Shown here piece after piece: positions 11,765 to 23,233 of a DNA stretch of 64,000 nt (position 1 is its first letter; each line of letters begins with the position of its first letter). Both the position numbers and the translations under genes were made by a program. The stretch is taken from positions 124,001 to 188,000 of the forward strand of contig WNNJ02000950.1 in NCBI GenBank assembly GCA_012934845.2, read 5' to 3'. This DNA is from Pomphorhynchus laevis. Taxonomy: Eukaryota > Acanthocephala > Palaeacanthocephala > Echinorhynchida > Pomphorhynchidae. Under the pieces are notes generated by a model. That model had not been told where the DNA came from. It did not search any database and saw only the letters and a list, made by a program, of their open reading frames with translations.

Positions 11765-11850
11765 TTGTTTAACCAATTTTCTTCATATTAACCAATTCTT
11801 CAAAATTTAAGCAATTCTTCAAAATATGAACCAATTCTTCAGCATTTTTC
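11765..11850. repeat. Short degenerate tandem repeat
   Basis: Four units of about 19-21 bp built on AACCAATTCTTCAAAAT lie between the 5' end of the L2 copy and the 3' end of the next CR1 copy. Confidence 0.6.
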
Positions 11851-12391
11851 GAAAATCCAGAAAGCTCGCTGCATTTAAAACGGAAGGGGGTAAATCATTC
11901 TATAGGTTACACGCTCGGTAGGAAAGTCGAAATTTTGTAGATAATTTTCCATGGTACAAAATATCTAGACAAAGAGAATGTCCTCTTCTTCCTTGTCGAC
12001 AATTTCTCCTAGTAACTTTAATAGGGAATCCTACATACTGATGTACGATGCGATGCATAGAACACATGTTTAGGAACACGAGGCAACAAAATATGGATCT
12101 CAATCCAAGATGAAATAGTTGCTGCTCATAAGGGAGAGTCATCAAGCTAAGAGATAAGCGTATGACACTGTGTATTATGCGTTCATACTTTAACATTTCA
12201 TCTTTCGTACATGGAAATGCAACCGGTGCAGCATATTCGATCAATGGTTAAATCTTAGCCTTGTATAACGTGGCCAATGACTGAGGATTCGGTGTGGAGA
12301 AACAACTCCAAATTATATGCATCACCCGCCTAGCTGCGCTGTATACACGCATTGTATTCTCCCGCGTTTTAAAAGATCGGTGCACTGTGAC

Positions 12392-13140
12392 TTAAAGGTC
12401 TTGAACATGTTCCATTTCCACAATACAGTTACTTCCAATGTAATAGCTTGATTTTAAACTATTTTTGCCGAAACGCAAGTGTACACACTTGGGCACATTT
12501 AAGTGGATACCCGTTAATTGATACCAAACATGTACTACATTTATTGCCTTCTGTAAACACACAGTATCTTCCAGATCCTTAACGGTCCTCCATAATTTCA
12601 GGTTATCTGCAATATCCAAGAACTCGCAAGACTTTAATCTAACTAGCTCATCCGATAAGGTATTTATGAACATGTTGAAGAGGACTGGACCGAAAACAGT
12701 TTCTTGAGTTACACCGATAGATACCCTTCGAGGTGATGATAAAGATTGACCTACGCGTACACGAAAAAGGCGGTCGCATAGAAAATTATGAATCCATCTA
12801 TTAGCTATTTATCGATTTGATACGATTGCAGAACGCCAAGCAACATCACGTGCGGAACACGATAAAATGCCTGACTAAAATCAAGGAATATCGTATCCAC
12901 AGCATAACCACTAGAAACATCACCGGTCCATGCTTCATTTTCACATAGAAGATTGCTGAGACATGATCTGCCCTTACGGAAACCATGCTGGCCTGAGTTG
13001 AGAAGATTGTATTCTGAAAGGAAAAACGATAACCTCCTGTTAATTATTCTCTCAAGTACTTTACAAATAGTACTTGTTAAACTGATTGGCCTAAAGTTTG
13101 TTAGATCATGTTTGTCACCCTTTTTGAAAACAGGGATCAC
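12392..13140 (-). pseudogene. Reverse transcriptase region of the CR1 copy
   Basis: RT motifs on the minus strand are IPVFKKGDKHDLTNFRPIS and ICKVLERIINRRL, then GQHGFRKGRS and the motif A block IFLDFSQAFYRVPH (13,140-12,805). The palm continues at 12,673-12,392 with a KLWRTVKDLEDTV stretch after a broken YADD region. The thumb and end are at 12,244-11,900. In the intact copy motif A reads FFDFSKAFDSVNH, so the catalytic Asp is kept here but the frame is not continuous. Confidence 0.7.
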
Positions 13141-14148
13141 CAGAGCGTGTTTCCATATTGCTGATAGGCACGAAGTTCGCGGGCTTAGCTCAAAGAGTGA
13201 GGCGATGGACTTATAAATGATGTCGGATATAGATTTAAGGAGAAATTGATGTTATCTGGACCGATGGCTGAAGAAATAGAAAGTGCATATAGTTCTCGAC
13301 GAACTTATGTTGACACAATGTAACTAATATTCGCATTACATTGTGAAGGGTCAAGGCTACTGCTAGCATAGCTATTAACAGGTGATAATGAAAATGAATC
13401 TGCAAAGATTTCAGCCATCAAAGATGGCGTAGTAGTATCCACACCACTAATGTGAAGTGAATTAATCGATGAATTAATGGGATAAACTCGCTTAGCATGA
13501 TCCCAGAAGCGTTTGGGCGCAGACCGTATATCATTTATAATGCTTTGTTCGTATTTTCTTTTCTTAGCAACCTTTAGACGAAGAACTTGATTCGAGAAAA
13601 GTTATATTCATTTCTTAAAGTAGGACACTTTCTGGTTAGCTCAAAACGATGATTACGCTGTTTAATAGTCTCTCGTAGGTTCTGATCAAACCAAGAAGGC
13701 ATGTTGTACTTTCCTTTATGAACAAGTCGGAGAGTGCAAACCAATCAAATAATTTTATTATTGCCGAGTGTAATATATTCCAACGCCTTTTAACATCGTT
13801 AGTGTGATCAACAAATGTTCAAAATGACGCAGCTTGTCTTAATTGGGCTATATTGACGGAATGCCAATGCCGTTTCATTATCGGTGGAGCGGATAAACCG
13901 TTGACGTTGTCTCGTCTAGCAAAACTAAATAATAGAATGCAATTATCGCTCATGCCAATAGGTGCTCTTTGACGTATGTGAGATACGTCAGTTAATAATT
14001 TAGAAAACACCAAATCAAGTAGCGATTCATTAGTGTTAATGAACCTCGTTGGAGTAGAACAGTGTTGTTCTAGCATTAAATAATTAACTAACAAGTGCCA
14101 TTGTTCTGTGTCAGTTTTTGTTGCGCCTCTCTTCAATTAGTAGGGATC

Positions 14149-14697
14149 CTATGGATTTACACCTACAATATTAAAATCACCAACTACCAAGCAGTTCTTG
14201 GAAGTAGTGGAATTCTCTAGGATAGACATCAGTACAGTATCTAATACGAAAGATTTAGGAGTCCGGTAAAATACTCCAATTTGAAGACAGTTACCATCAT
14301 GTCTGAACATGACTGATATGAATTCACAAGTACCTTCATGATTTGCAAGTCTGCATTCCCTTAACACATTTAGTTGATCTCTGATTAACAATGCTACACC
14401 GCCACCTTTTCGTGTATTACGATCGGATCGAAATATTTGATATCCAGGAATTTGCATAATACAATCTGGTATGTCGCTATGCAACCATGTTTTAAGAATA
14501 GCGACTATATCTAAGGAGGAGGAAAGCACCCACTCACGGACTTCATCAAACTTACTCAACATGCTTCTGGAATTAGTATATGACACAACAAAACCGGAAA
14601 TTTCAGGAATAATACATAGCGTTTTTATTCGAGAATCAAAATTTACGAGCCTTTCTAGGTTCGTAGAGTTTCGAAAATGCAGTGTCCCAGCGAACAA
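14149..14697 (-). pseudogene. AP endonuclease region of the CR1 copy
   Basis: This 182-codon open stretch on the minus strand has endonuclease motifs: SYTNSRSMLSKFDEV (first strand), IVAILKTWLHSDIPD (the catalytic Glu is Lys here), FRSDRNTRKGGGVALLI, GVFYRTPKS and CLVVGDFNIVGVNP. It corresponds to residues missing from the truncated intact copy at 37,922. The SDH end of the domain is in the next open stretch (14,136-13,819, GMSDNCILL). Its start overlaps the end of ORF1. Confidence 0.7.
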
Positions 14698-16137
14698 AAG
14701 GGCGGTGCCGAACCATTTGAAAATTTCGAATCGTAAGGTTACTTTCTATACTCCTTACCCTCCTAAGTAATTCTTCTTTAGCGACTTTAAATACTTTACG
14801 ATATTCTAAGGATAGATCTTTTAAAATGCGAATATTCCCGCCTTTCAAACGATGGGACTTAGATATAATTGTCTGCACATTGTCAGCAGATCTGAATACT
14901 GTCTTTAAAAGTCGTGGCCGAGAGTTAGAACAAGTTTTCAGATTACCTAAACGGAACAACGAATAAACTCTTAGCGTCTTAACAAGATCCGCTTCAGGTG
15001 TGGCAAATAAGTTAGAAACAAGCGATCGTATCGCATTCACTTCTTCATCGAGGCACCCTTAAGCATCAGACTTGGATGATTCTGCCATGTTTAAACCATC
15101 AAATAAATATAAATATATGGATAAAATTGAATTAATAGAATCCTTAAATATTTTGATAAATCAAAATTATTTAAAGTTAGGGATATCTATATTTAGACAA
15201 GTAAAAGGTGTTCCAATGGGTGGTAATAGTAGCCCAATTATAGCTGACTTGTTTTTAAGCTTTATAGAATATGAATTTGTTCATAACTGTGTAAAAACTA
15301 AATCTAAACAATATATTTGTTTATTTTATAATTATATAACAATACGTAGACTCAGTTAGCTGATTTAATCGTTCTCTAACAGCAAAACGATTTTGCCGAC
15401 CCTTAACATATCTCTCAGTACTACCTAAATCAACTCCCAAAGCATTAGTTTTTTTTCGGAGTGATCGACAAATGATTTAGGCTTAGGCATACTTTCTATA
15501 TCTGAGGAAGCTGGTTGATCACGCGAGCGTTCTACATAGCTCGACTATGATTTTGAATAAATACTCATGAATTACATCCTGCATCGAAGTTTGATCTGGA
15601 ACCAGATGGATCTGAGCTATTATGCATTGGTGAGTTTAATATCGATGTGGCGTCTAATCTGGACAATATTGGGTTAGTGCTTCTTGTAATCGGGAAAGAA
15701 TTAATATCGGATGATTCATGAACACCCTGCATAACTCTTCTTGGATTTGTTTCTCAACAGTTGTTTTGCTTTTTTGCCTCACTTAAATCGCTTCTCTGGA
15801 CAATATTGGATCATCGATTCTTTTAATGGAGAGAGTTAATATTGTGTTGTTCAAGAACATCTTCCATAATTGATGTTTGGACTGGTTGTATAGCATACTT
15901 TTTACCTTGATGCGAAATCGAGTGTTAATTAGTAATAGTATTGAGTAATATGGCATAACAGTAACCACATAGGAATGATTTATTTGAATATAGTGTCTTC
16001 TGTGTAGGAGAAATCGTTATTGAGGTCTACACATCACATTCACCATTTGAACAACCTACAAGCTCTGTAAAGTAGGTAGACTTATCAGTACACTTGACTT
16101 TATCTAACTTCACTGGTTTCTTTGTTATTTTGTTCAT
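14636..16137 (-). pseudogene. ORF1 region of the CR1 copy
   Basis: The end of ORF1 is open for 134 codons (15,040-14,636), with FRLGNLKTCSNSRPRLL, VFRSADNVQTIISK and a basic helix ending SNLTIRNFQMVRHR. The same region recurs in the CR1 copies at 17,450-17,690 and 25,780-25,860, so it is a conserved ORF1 C-terminus, probably an RNA-binding protein of the element. Further upstream, after the Penelope insertion, come NALGVDLGSTERYVKGR and an ATG near 16,137 (MNKITKKPVKLDKVKC) that may be the ORF1 start. The frame is broken between these parts. Confidence 0.5.
15085..15345 (+). mobile_element. Penelope-like element fragment inserted in CR1 ORF1
   Basis: About 260 bp, matching 8,811-9,065 of the other Penelope-like copy but better preserved. 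It carries IFRQVKGVPMGGNSSP and IIADLFLSFIEYEFV, the characteristic palm motif of Penelope-like RTs. It is truncated at both ends. CR1 ORF1 sequence resumes directly after it (about 15,345-15,520, minus strand). Confidence 0.8.
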
Positions 16138-16307
16138 TAATGGATTGTTCTTCATTAGTTTTTCATTAATTTTGTTGTTGGTTTTTGGAATGAAAATTGT
16201 AAGTTATAATCAAGAATGTAAGTATTAATTGTAAGTTGTATTTCACGATGTTTGATTCGATACGCCAGAAAATGAATGTATTTGGCATATAATTGTATCG
16301 TTATTTC

Positions 16308-16602
16308 CTTCTTCCTAGTTGTTTCCTCGTTCCTCGTTTTTTTCCTCGCTCCTCGTTGTTTCCTCGTTCCTCACTGTTTCCTCGTTCCTCGTTGTTTCCT
16401 CGTTCCTAGTTGTCTCCTCGTTCTTGTTTCCTCGTTCCTCGTTGTTTCCTCGTTCCTCGTTGTTTCCTCGTTCCTCGTTGTTTCCTCGTTCCTCGTTGTT
16501 TCCTCGTTCCTCGTTGTTTCCTCGTTCCTCGTTGTTTCCTCGTTCCTCGTTGTTTCCTCGTTCCTCGTTGTTTCCTCGTCCCTCATTGTTTCCTCGTTCT
16601 GT
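16308..16602. repeat. 18-bp minisatellite
   Basis: Tandem units of 18 bp (TTTCCTCGTTCCTCGTTG), about eight nearly perfect copies from 16,436 to 16,580 with decayed copies to the left. All frames stay open because the unit is a multiple of three, which gives long but meaningless low-complexity reading frames on both strands. It abuts the truncated 3' side of a minus-strand L2 copy. Confidence 0.95.
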
Positions 16603-17343
16603 AATTAACTTCTATGAAAAGTTACAAGGCGGAAAGCAATGAGAATACGAATTTGAACACGAGAATAAATGGTAGGCAAATCGAGAGAAGCAAGATGGTA
16701 GAATGTATGATCAAAACGATGAAGACGGATGAGAATTCGGACAGCTGCGTTGACGATGCGTTGTAGTGGCAGAAGAGTGGATTTAGATGAGTTAAAAAAT
16801 AGACTAAGACAGTAATAAAGTCTTGAGAAAAGGAGAGAAGATATGAGAGTCATACAAGAAGGGAAATCGATCAATCTACGAACTTGACGAAGGTTGCGGA
16901 GTATCAAGGTAGATAAGCGTACTTTATCTCTAACGAAAGGTTTAAGTGAAAGTCGGTTGTCAAAATGGAAGCCTAGGAAAACGAGATTATCAACGATAGA
17001 AAGAATTGTAGAATTTAATGATACGGAGGGAGGTTCGAAGCCGAGGCGTCGAGGTAGGATCCACATAATTTTGGATTTATCAGGATTCAGAGAAAGGCGA
17101 AGGGAAGAAAGATGATTGGAAATTGAGGCAAGACAGTTGGAAGTAGAAACACTAAGATCATGAATACGATAAGAAGGTGCATTATCATAGATGAGAATGT
17201 CATCAGCATATTGCGTAAAATGGAAGTTAAATGTATGAGAAATAGTAAACAAATCACCGAGAAGAGAGAAATGCAAAGGACCTAATACGGAGCATTGTGG
17301 AACACCTGACGGGATGGAAGAAGGGTGGGAAGAGAAGAGTTGG
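16603..17343 (-). mobile_element. L2-like LINE, subfamily 1, RT fragment
   Basis: The minus strand is open for 264 codons (17,399-16,605), with GVPQCSVLGPL, QYADDILIYDNAP, LSLNPDKSKIMWILP and RLGFEPPSVSLNST. This is the palm and thumb of an L2 reverse transcriptase, nearly identical to the copy at 27,193-28,422. GVPQG is changed to GVPQC. The 5' side is truncated near 17,343. The 3' side stops at the 18-bp minisatellite, so the normal 3' UTR and hairpin are missing. Confidence 0.85.
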
Positions 17344-17370
17344 CATAATACAGTTAAAGTCATTAAAAAT

Positions 17371-17441
17371 ATCTTACTTTTAATGTAAGATAAATGCATC
17401 TTACTTTTAATGTTTTACAGGAATCTTCTCCAGAAGATTCC
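17371..17441. repeat. Short direct repeat followed by a 22-bp palindrome
   Basis: ATCTTACTTTTAATGT occurs twice, at 17,371-17,386 and 17,398-17,413. It is followed by two 10-bp arms, GGAATCTTCT and AGAAGATTCC, around a 2-bp centre (17,420-17,441). This sits exactly between the L2 fragment and the next CR1 copy and may be a remnant of the insertion site. Confidence 0.6.
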
Positions 17442-17443
17442 TA

Positions 17444-20070
17444 TATTTCAGAAGTTCGCCCTATTGTGATATTTAGGATAGGATGTCGCAACCAGCTCGA
17501 AGAAAGTTCTCGTTTGATGAAAGTTGTCTTTCGTACATATTCAGTGGTTCGTGAGTTGTTAAAGCACAGATCAAAACTGGGACAGTCTATATTTCGGTTT
17601 TTGACAGATATGTCTTTCGCTGAGCGTTGTCTCTGGTATGTTGCTCGGACTGAGCTAAATGCCTGAATGGAATCTGGAGAAACTGATATGCATACTGTAA
17701 ATTTTTGAGTAGCTCGGCGTCGTCCACGATTGAGACGGCCACCGCTATGAAAACTATTTATGAGAATTGTAGGATAAGACCCAATGTGCCTTATCGTAAA
17801 AACCACATTTGGCTGAAAGTTATATATTCGAACGTTCAAAGCATTCTCAATAAGATGGATGAATTAAAGGTCATAGCTACATCTCATCATCCAAATATCA
17901 TTGCCCTTAGTGAATCTTGACTTTCTGATCTTGTTCCTGATAGCTTATCATCCGTAGATGGATATAACCTGTTTCGTTGTGATCGATCTTGTCGAAGGGG
18001 TGGGGTTTAGTGCTATATTGTAGTTTAGGTATTGATGTAGTGTGTTTGCAAACGGTTAGTGATACCAATTGGAATGATGTTTTATATCTCAAATTGTACC
18101 TTGATAAGGTTATTTCTATGTATGTGTTAGTGTTCTATCGTCCTCCTTTGGCAAGTAGCAATGATTTAATAGAACTTATTGAGCTCTGTGGTCAACATAA
18201 AAATTGTCTAATCTTAGGAGATCTGAATATTCCGTCAATAGATTGGGACTCTTTTTAGTTTCCTAATCGCATTGAATCGGACTTGATTTTATTGAGTGTA
18301 CTACACAAATGTGGTCTGCATGAGCATGCACGTGAAGCAACTCGTTTCGCTAGCCAGTCGTATGCCCAGCTAGATGTGATATTGTCATCGTTTAAGGATG
18401 ATATTACTCACATAGATTATCTTTCAGGACTGGGGATGAGCGATCATTGCGTACTGTCCTTTTCATTAAAATGCGCCCACAATGTAACGTCGGTCAGTAC
18501 CCTGCAGGATAAGCCTCTGAATTTCTGATTCTGATTTCGACGCAATTATCTACAGATTGAATATGGTTAGATGGCCAGATTCGTATATATGCGGAATTGA
18601 CGAGGCTTGGAATGTTTTTGAAAGCACACAATATAACTTACTGATATCGCATTCTCCTAAGTTAAAAAACACAGGGAACTTTGTCCTTGGTTTTTCCGGT
18701 ATCACTCACGCGCGCGTGACCATGCGAGGATTTAATTTCGTTATGGGCAACTATCTTATGAATCTTTCAAACAAATTAGGAATAGATTTACCACTCTCAA
18801 GAGGACGAACCGTTGTCAGTTTGAGGAAAAGTTGAGTTCTATGGATTGCAAGGTTCTATTCTCTTACATTCGCAAAATTAGGGGCTCGAATATTCCACTA
18901 GTATCTGTGAAGGATGATTCTCAAAGCGAGGTCATGTGTAATAGTGTCATGGAAAACTTATTTGCCCAGAAGTTCTCATCGATGTTTTGCTGTTCACGGA
19001 CATCGTGTAGTTATGAGTTAGAAAAGGGTTCAGCAGCATTCAATTGTTCTAATCAGTCGTTTTGTGCTGACGATGTTTTGAGCTTCTTTGTAAACTAAAA
19101 TCAAACACCGCTGCAGGTCCAGACGGACTTCCCTCAATTCTTTTGAAAACAGAAATCCTCAAATATATTCATGTTTTCCGTTTGCTTCAGTTTTTTATTC
19201 TCCAATCCCGAATTCCTTCACATTGGAAGGAATCCATTGTAGTTCCAGTGTATAAACAGGGAGATCGACAAGTGTGCAAGAACTATCGCTCACTTGCCTT
19301 GACATGTATTATTTAAGTTGCTTGAAAAGCTAATAGTCAAAAACATATCTTCTGATTTGGAATGCAACAATAAACTCACTGACTCACACCACGGTTTCAG
19401 ACCAAATAGATCAACAATAAGTAGCATTTTGGTTTCTTCCAACTCATGACAGTCTTCATTAGAGGAACGAGTTCAATCGGATATAATTGTCGTAGATATC
19501 TCTCATGCTTTCTAGTCAGTTCCGCATGATCGTCTTTTTTACAAATTGAGGTCACTTAGTGTTTGTCCAATGGATGTCGCCTGGATTGCAAATTATTTAA
19601 TTTTACGCTCTTTCAGATTACGTGTATGTGCAGATATGTCCACCTCATTCGCTATTCATTCTGGCGTTCCACAGGGTGCTGTTATCTCATCACTTCTTTT
19701 TATTGTCTATATCAATGATCTCCCATCTGTAATTCGTTCTGATGTCGTTATGTATGCTGACGATGTCAAGATATGGCGGCGTATTAGAGATGGGAAGGAC
19801 ATTAAGATCCTTTAAGATGATCTGATATGTCTATAAAAATGGGAGTCGGAAAATGGTTTGAGGGTTAACCCCTCTAAATGTGCGCACATGCCCATTGATT
19901 CTTAACTCAACAAATCGTATATATAGGTTCGATTCAGATAAGCCAAGTAAGTGAAATTAATGATCTTGGTGTGATGATGACCAGTAGCTTAAAAACTAAT
20001 GTGCACACTAGATATATTTGTAATCGAAGCTATCGTATTTTATGGATGTTTTTTTTCAAGTCTTTTGATC
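17444..20070 (+). mobile_element. CR1-like LINE: end of ORF1, endonuclease, first half of RT
   Basis: The plus strand holds an ORF1 C-terminus (RLMKVVFRTYSVVREL, about 17,515-17,560). An endonuclease follows (VIYSNVQSILNKMDEL near 17,822, IIALSES near 17,900, VFYRPPLASSNDL near 18,129, ILGDLNIPSIDW near 18,212, GMSDHCVLSF near 18,436). The RT has NTAAGPDGLPS near 19,103, GVPQGAVISSLLF near 19,663 and YADDVKIWRRI near 19,754. There are several stops and frame changes. The RT ends abruptly near 20,070 at the tail of a minus-strand L2 copy. Confidence 0.8.
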
Positions 20071-20071
20071 G

Positions 20072-22236
20072 GATAATAATAATAAAAATTTATTTAATGT
20101 AGCAAATGCGTACAAGCTGCACGCTTACAAGTCCACAAACAAAAATGAAAAAGTCAAGCAGATATATTGTTTAAATGGGATCGGATTTGTCGTTTGAAGC
20201 ACGGCAGGAAAGTTGATTGACGTATATGAATAGGGAGATGGTTCCACTATAGAGGAGCAGCCACCAGGAAGGAGCGGAGTCCAAAGGAAGTAGAGTAGTT
20301 TGGGACATGTAAAAGAAGGGAATTACAGGAACGCAAGGAACAGTAAACAGGACGAGAATTATCAAGAAAAGGAAGGTTGAGAAATGAAGGGGTATGAAGA
20401 GTTACAAGGCGGAAAGCAACGATAAGAAGACGAATTTGAACACGACAATAAATTGTAGGCAAATCGAGAAAAGCAAGGATGGTAGGATGTATGATCAAAA
20501 CGACGAAGACGGAGGAGAAATCGGACGGCTGCGTTGACGATACGTTGTAGGGGAAGAAGAGTGGATTTAGGTGAGTTGGAAAATAGACTAAGACAGTAAT
20601 CGAGTCTAGAAAAAAGGAGAGATAATATGAGAGTCATACAAGAGGGGAGATCGATCAATCTACGAACTTGACTGAGGTTGCGGAGTATCAAGGTAGATGA
20701 GCGTACTTTATCTCTAACGAAAGGTTTAAGTGAAAGTCGGTTGTCGAAATGATAGCCTAGGAAAACGAGATTATCAACGATAGGAATAATTGTAGAATTT
20801 AATGATACGGATGGAGGTTCTAAGCCGAGGCGTCGAGGTAGGATCCACATAATTTTGGATTTATCAGGATTCAGAGAAAGGCGAATGGAAGAAAGATGAT
20901 TGGAAATTAAGACAATACAGTCGGAAGCAGAAACACTAAGATCGTGAATATGATAAACAGGTGCATGAACATAGATAAGAATGTCATCAGCATATTGCAT
21001 AATATGGACGTTAAATTTATGAAAAATCGAATACAAATCTCCGAGAAAAAGTGTGAAAAGCATAGGGCCTAATACGAAGCCTTGTGGAACACCGGACGGA
21101 ATGGACGAAGGATGGGAGAGAAAAGAGTTAGAATAGACGGCGAAATGTACGGTTTGATAGATATAAAGAAAACCATGATACAGTGGGTAAAGAGAAGCCA
21201 TAATCATGACGAAGGCGACGGAGAAGAATCGAAAAAATCGACGATGTCAAAAGCAGATGATAGATCAAGAGAAACTATGACACTACATAATTTAGGATCG
21301 CGCGATATGAGTAAGTCGTTAAAACTTTAAAACATGCAATTTTGGTAGAGTAATTAGAGCGAAAAACGGCTTGGAAGAGAGGAAATAAGTTAGATGAAAA
21401 GAGATATGTATTAACTTGCTTAAGAACGAGACGCTCAAGGAGTTTAGAGAGGGTTGGGAGAAGTGAAATAGGACGATACGAAGATGGTAGTGAGGAGTCG
21501 AGAGATTGACTTTTGATGAGAGGACAAACAATGGCGCGTTTCTAGATGGAAGGAAATGTACGGCTACGGATGGACGAGTTGAACAATGTGGTTAGGAAGG
21601 GTGAGATAGAGGAGCCGATATTTTTAAGCAAGTGAGTTGGAATTGGGTCAGAAGGAGAGGTTTTATTAGGTAATGACAGCAGAACCGAAGAAACTTCATC
21701 AGACGAAACGGGAAGAAGGTGGAATAGTTCTGGGAGGGAAGTATTTAAAGAGAAGAGTGGGTACAAGGGGTCTATGGGTAGTAGGGAAAGTAAATTAGAT
21801 AGCTTAGTTTGTAGATAAGAAGAAAATTCATCAGGATTTATATTACAATGGGTAGATGATCGTGAAAGAATTGAGTTTAAAATTTTTAATGAGATTTAGA
21901 GTTGGAAGATGACTCGAGTTGATTTCGCCAAAAGAGAGTACGTTTAGTACGTATAAGAATGAGATGTGAACGACGAAGAGGAAAGTAGGAATCACGAAAA
22001 TTTGGAGGGATTGAGCTGGGAGAACGTTTAAGAAAGCGTTTATACAAACAAAAGAGTGACGGAGTCGACGCTTAGAAAGATTACAGTCAGAATCGAACCA
22101 GGGAGCATGGCGCAAGCGCTGGGAATATCGAAGTCGACTAGGCAGAAGGTTATTGAGGATCGACGTAAGTTCAGAATCAAACAGAATGCAGAGATCATCG
22201 GGAGAGAGATAGTTAAGAGGAAGTGAAAATAGTGCT
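20072..22236 (-). mobile_element. L2-like LINE, subfamily 1 (5'-truncated, degenerate)
   Basis: On the minus strand this copy runs from the endonuclease-RT linker (LFSLPLNYLSPDDL, near 22,230) through the RT to the 3' end. The tail has the conserved TACGCATTTGC box and a (TTA)n run at 20,072-20,085. It is broken by several stops. The 5' truncation lies within about 15 bp of that of the older copy starting at 27,013, at the same place in the element. Confidence 0.85.
20362..21207 (-). pseudogene. Reverse transcriptase of L2 subfamily-1 copy
   Basis: 281 codons open on the minus strand. GVPQGFVLGPMLF, MQYADDILIYVHAP, SLNPDKSKIMWILPRR, LVFLGYHFDNRLSLKPFV and LFSRLDYCLSLFSNSPKST form the palm and thumb of an L2 RT. 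The catalytic YADD is intact. The frame is lost near the C-terminus, after FDHTSYHPCF. Confidence 0.75.
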
Positions 22237-22238
22237 AG

Positions 22239-22560
22239 GTGAGCCCTGAAACGGGCCCAGCATCTGTCATTGAAAGGGAAAACCCTGGTGCGCCTCTGGG
22301 GCACTTGGGCTATCTCGGGATTAGTCTTCTTTTCTAGAGGATGTCCCCCTGAGCAAAGGCTAAGGTTTCTCAAGCTCTTCGTCTCTCGTTTACCCATCAT
22401 AGTCTGCCTCGATTGGACTCTTCGGGGGGTTGAAAGACCCCAGATGGTTTAGTTGGAAGGCGGCGTGTTGGATTGGCTGGAGGGCTTAGATCTCAGTGGA
22501 CCTGAGGTCATAAATTGGAGGACTAAACAGAGCGAAAAGCGTAGAATATCTGACACATCT
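22239..22560. other. GC-rich unclassified segment
   Basis: About 320 bp much richer in G and C than anything nearby, sitting between the 5' end of the L2 copy and a T-rich run at 22,560-22,590. No long conserved reading frame, tRNA cloverleaf or known LINE motif is visible. It has self-complementary pieces such as GGGGGGTTGAAAGACCCC near 22,423. It may be a SINE-like or structured noncoding element. I do not recognise it. Confidence 0.35.
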
Positions 22561-22837
22561 GTTTTTCTTTTTTTCTTTTTTCTTGTTAATGACACTTGTA
22601 TCCCTAAGTACAAATTTTGTTTAAGAAAATTTTTATTTATTTATTTAGATTGTAAGCAATATTGTATTGTAATTATTTTGTACACATTAGTGATTAAAAA
22701 TAGTAGATTATTATCGATCGGGTAAAAAATTGCAATGCAATTTATTATTATGTAGACAACGTTACGAGCATAGCTCATAGTTGCTGACAAATCGATAGTC
22801 AAAATAAAAGAAAAAGAGAAAAACAAAAACAAATCAG

Positions 22838-23188
22838 TCAACAATTTAAAATAATCTGTCCTTTAAAGAGCTCACGAGTTGCCGCATTTACAATAACATC
22901 GCTTATACGATTCCATGAATTTATTATTCGTTGTCCAAATTGAATCGTCCTAGAATGTACTATTCGTTGGCGACTAAGATAAAAAGAGTGACCTCGCAAA
23001 GCTCGAGTTGATCGAATGTTGAAGAGCCCACGCAACACATGGTGTTCATTGTGAAATATTTCCCATACAAGACACAGGTCCCGCGAGTCACGAATATCAC
23101 ATAATGACTGCATATTTAAAGACCGAAGACGGTCCTCGTAAGTAAGTTCTCTCAAAGAATGTACTAACTTTGTTGCCCTACGTAGCAC
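22838..23188 (-). pseudogene. C-terminal region of CR1 ORF2
   Basis: 116 codons open to the ORF2 end. LRRATKLVHSLRELTYEDRL and SLNMQSLCDIRDSRDLCLVW match the FRSTTKLVSGLH and DKRDLSLVWKIL regions of the intact copy, followed by the same RGHSF box and a final SWNR segment. This part follows the thumb, and its job is unknown in the family. Separated from the RT by a short broken stretch. Confidence 0.7.
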
Positions 23189-23233
23189 CTTCTCAAATCG
23201 AGTAATCTCATCTGTGGTTCGAGGGTATGAGCA

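Larger units (their letters stand above)
11890..16140 (-). mobile_element. CR1-like LINE with ORF1 and ORF2 (long, degenerate)
   Basis: Read on the minus strand, this is a long CR1-like element. It has an ORF1 region (about 16,137-14,636), an endonuclease (14,697-14,149) and an RT (about 13,300-11,900). It lacks the 3' UTR and hairpin seen in other copies, so its 3' end is truncated near 11,890. A Penelope fragment interrupts ORF1 (15,085-15,345). Frame breaks occur in RT and ORF1. ORF1 and the endonuclease overlap by 62 bases in different frames (14,636-14,697). Confidence 0.75.

Noticed and set aside
16276-16642. Long reading frames rich in VVSSFL or FLVPRC repeats on both strands
   Set aside because: They are produced by the 18-bp tandem array, whose unit is a multiple of three and has no stop. 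They do not represent a protein.
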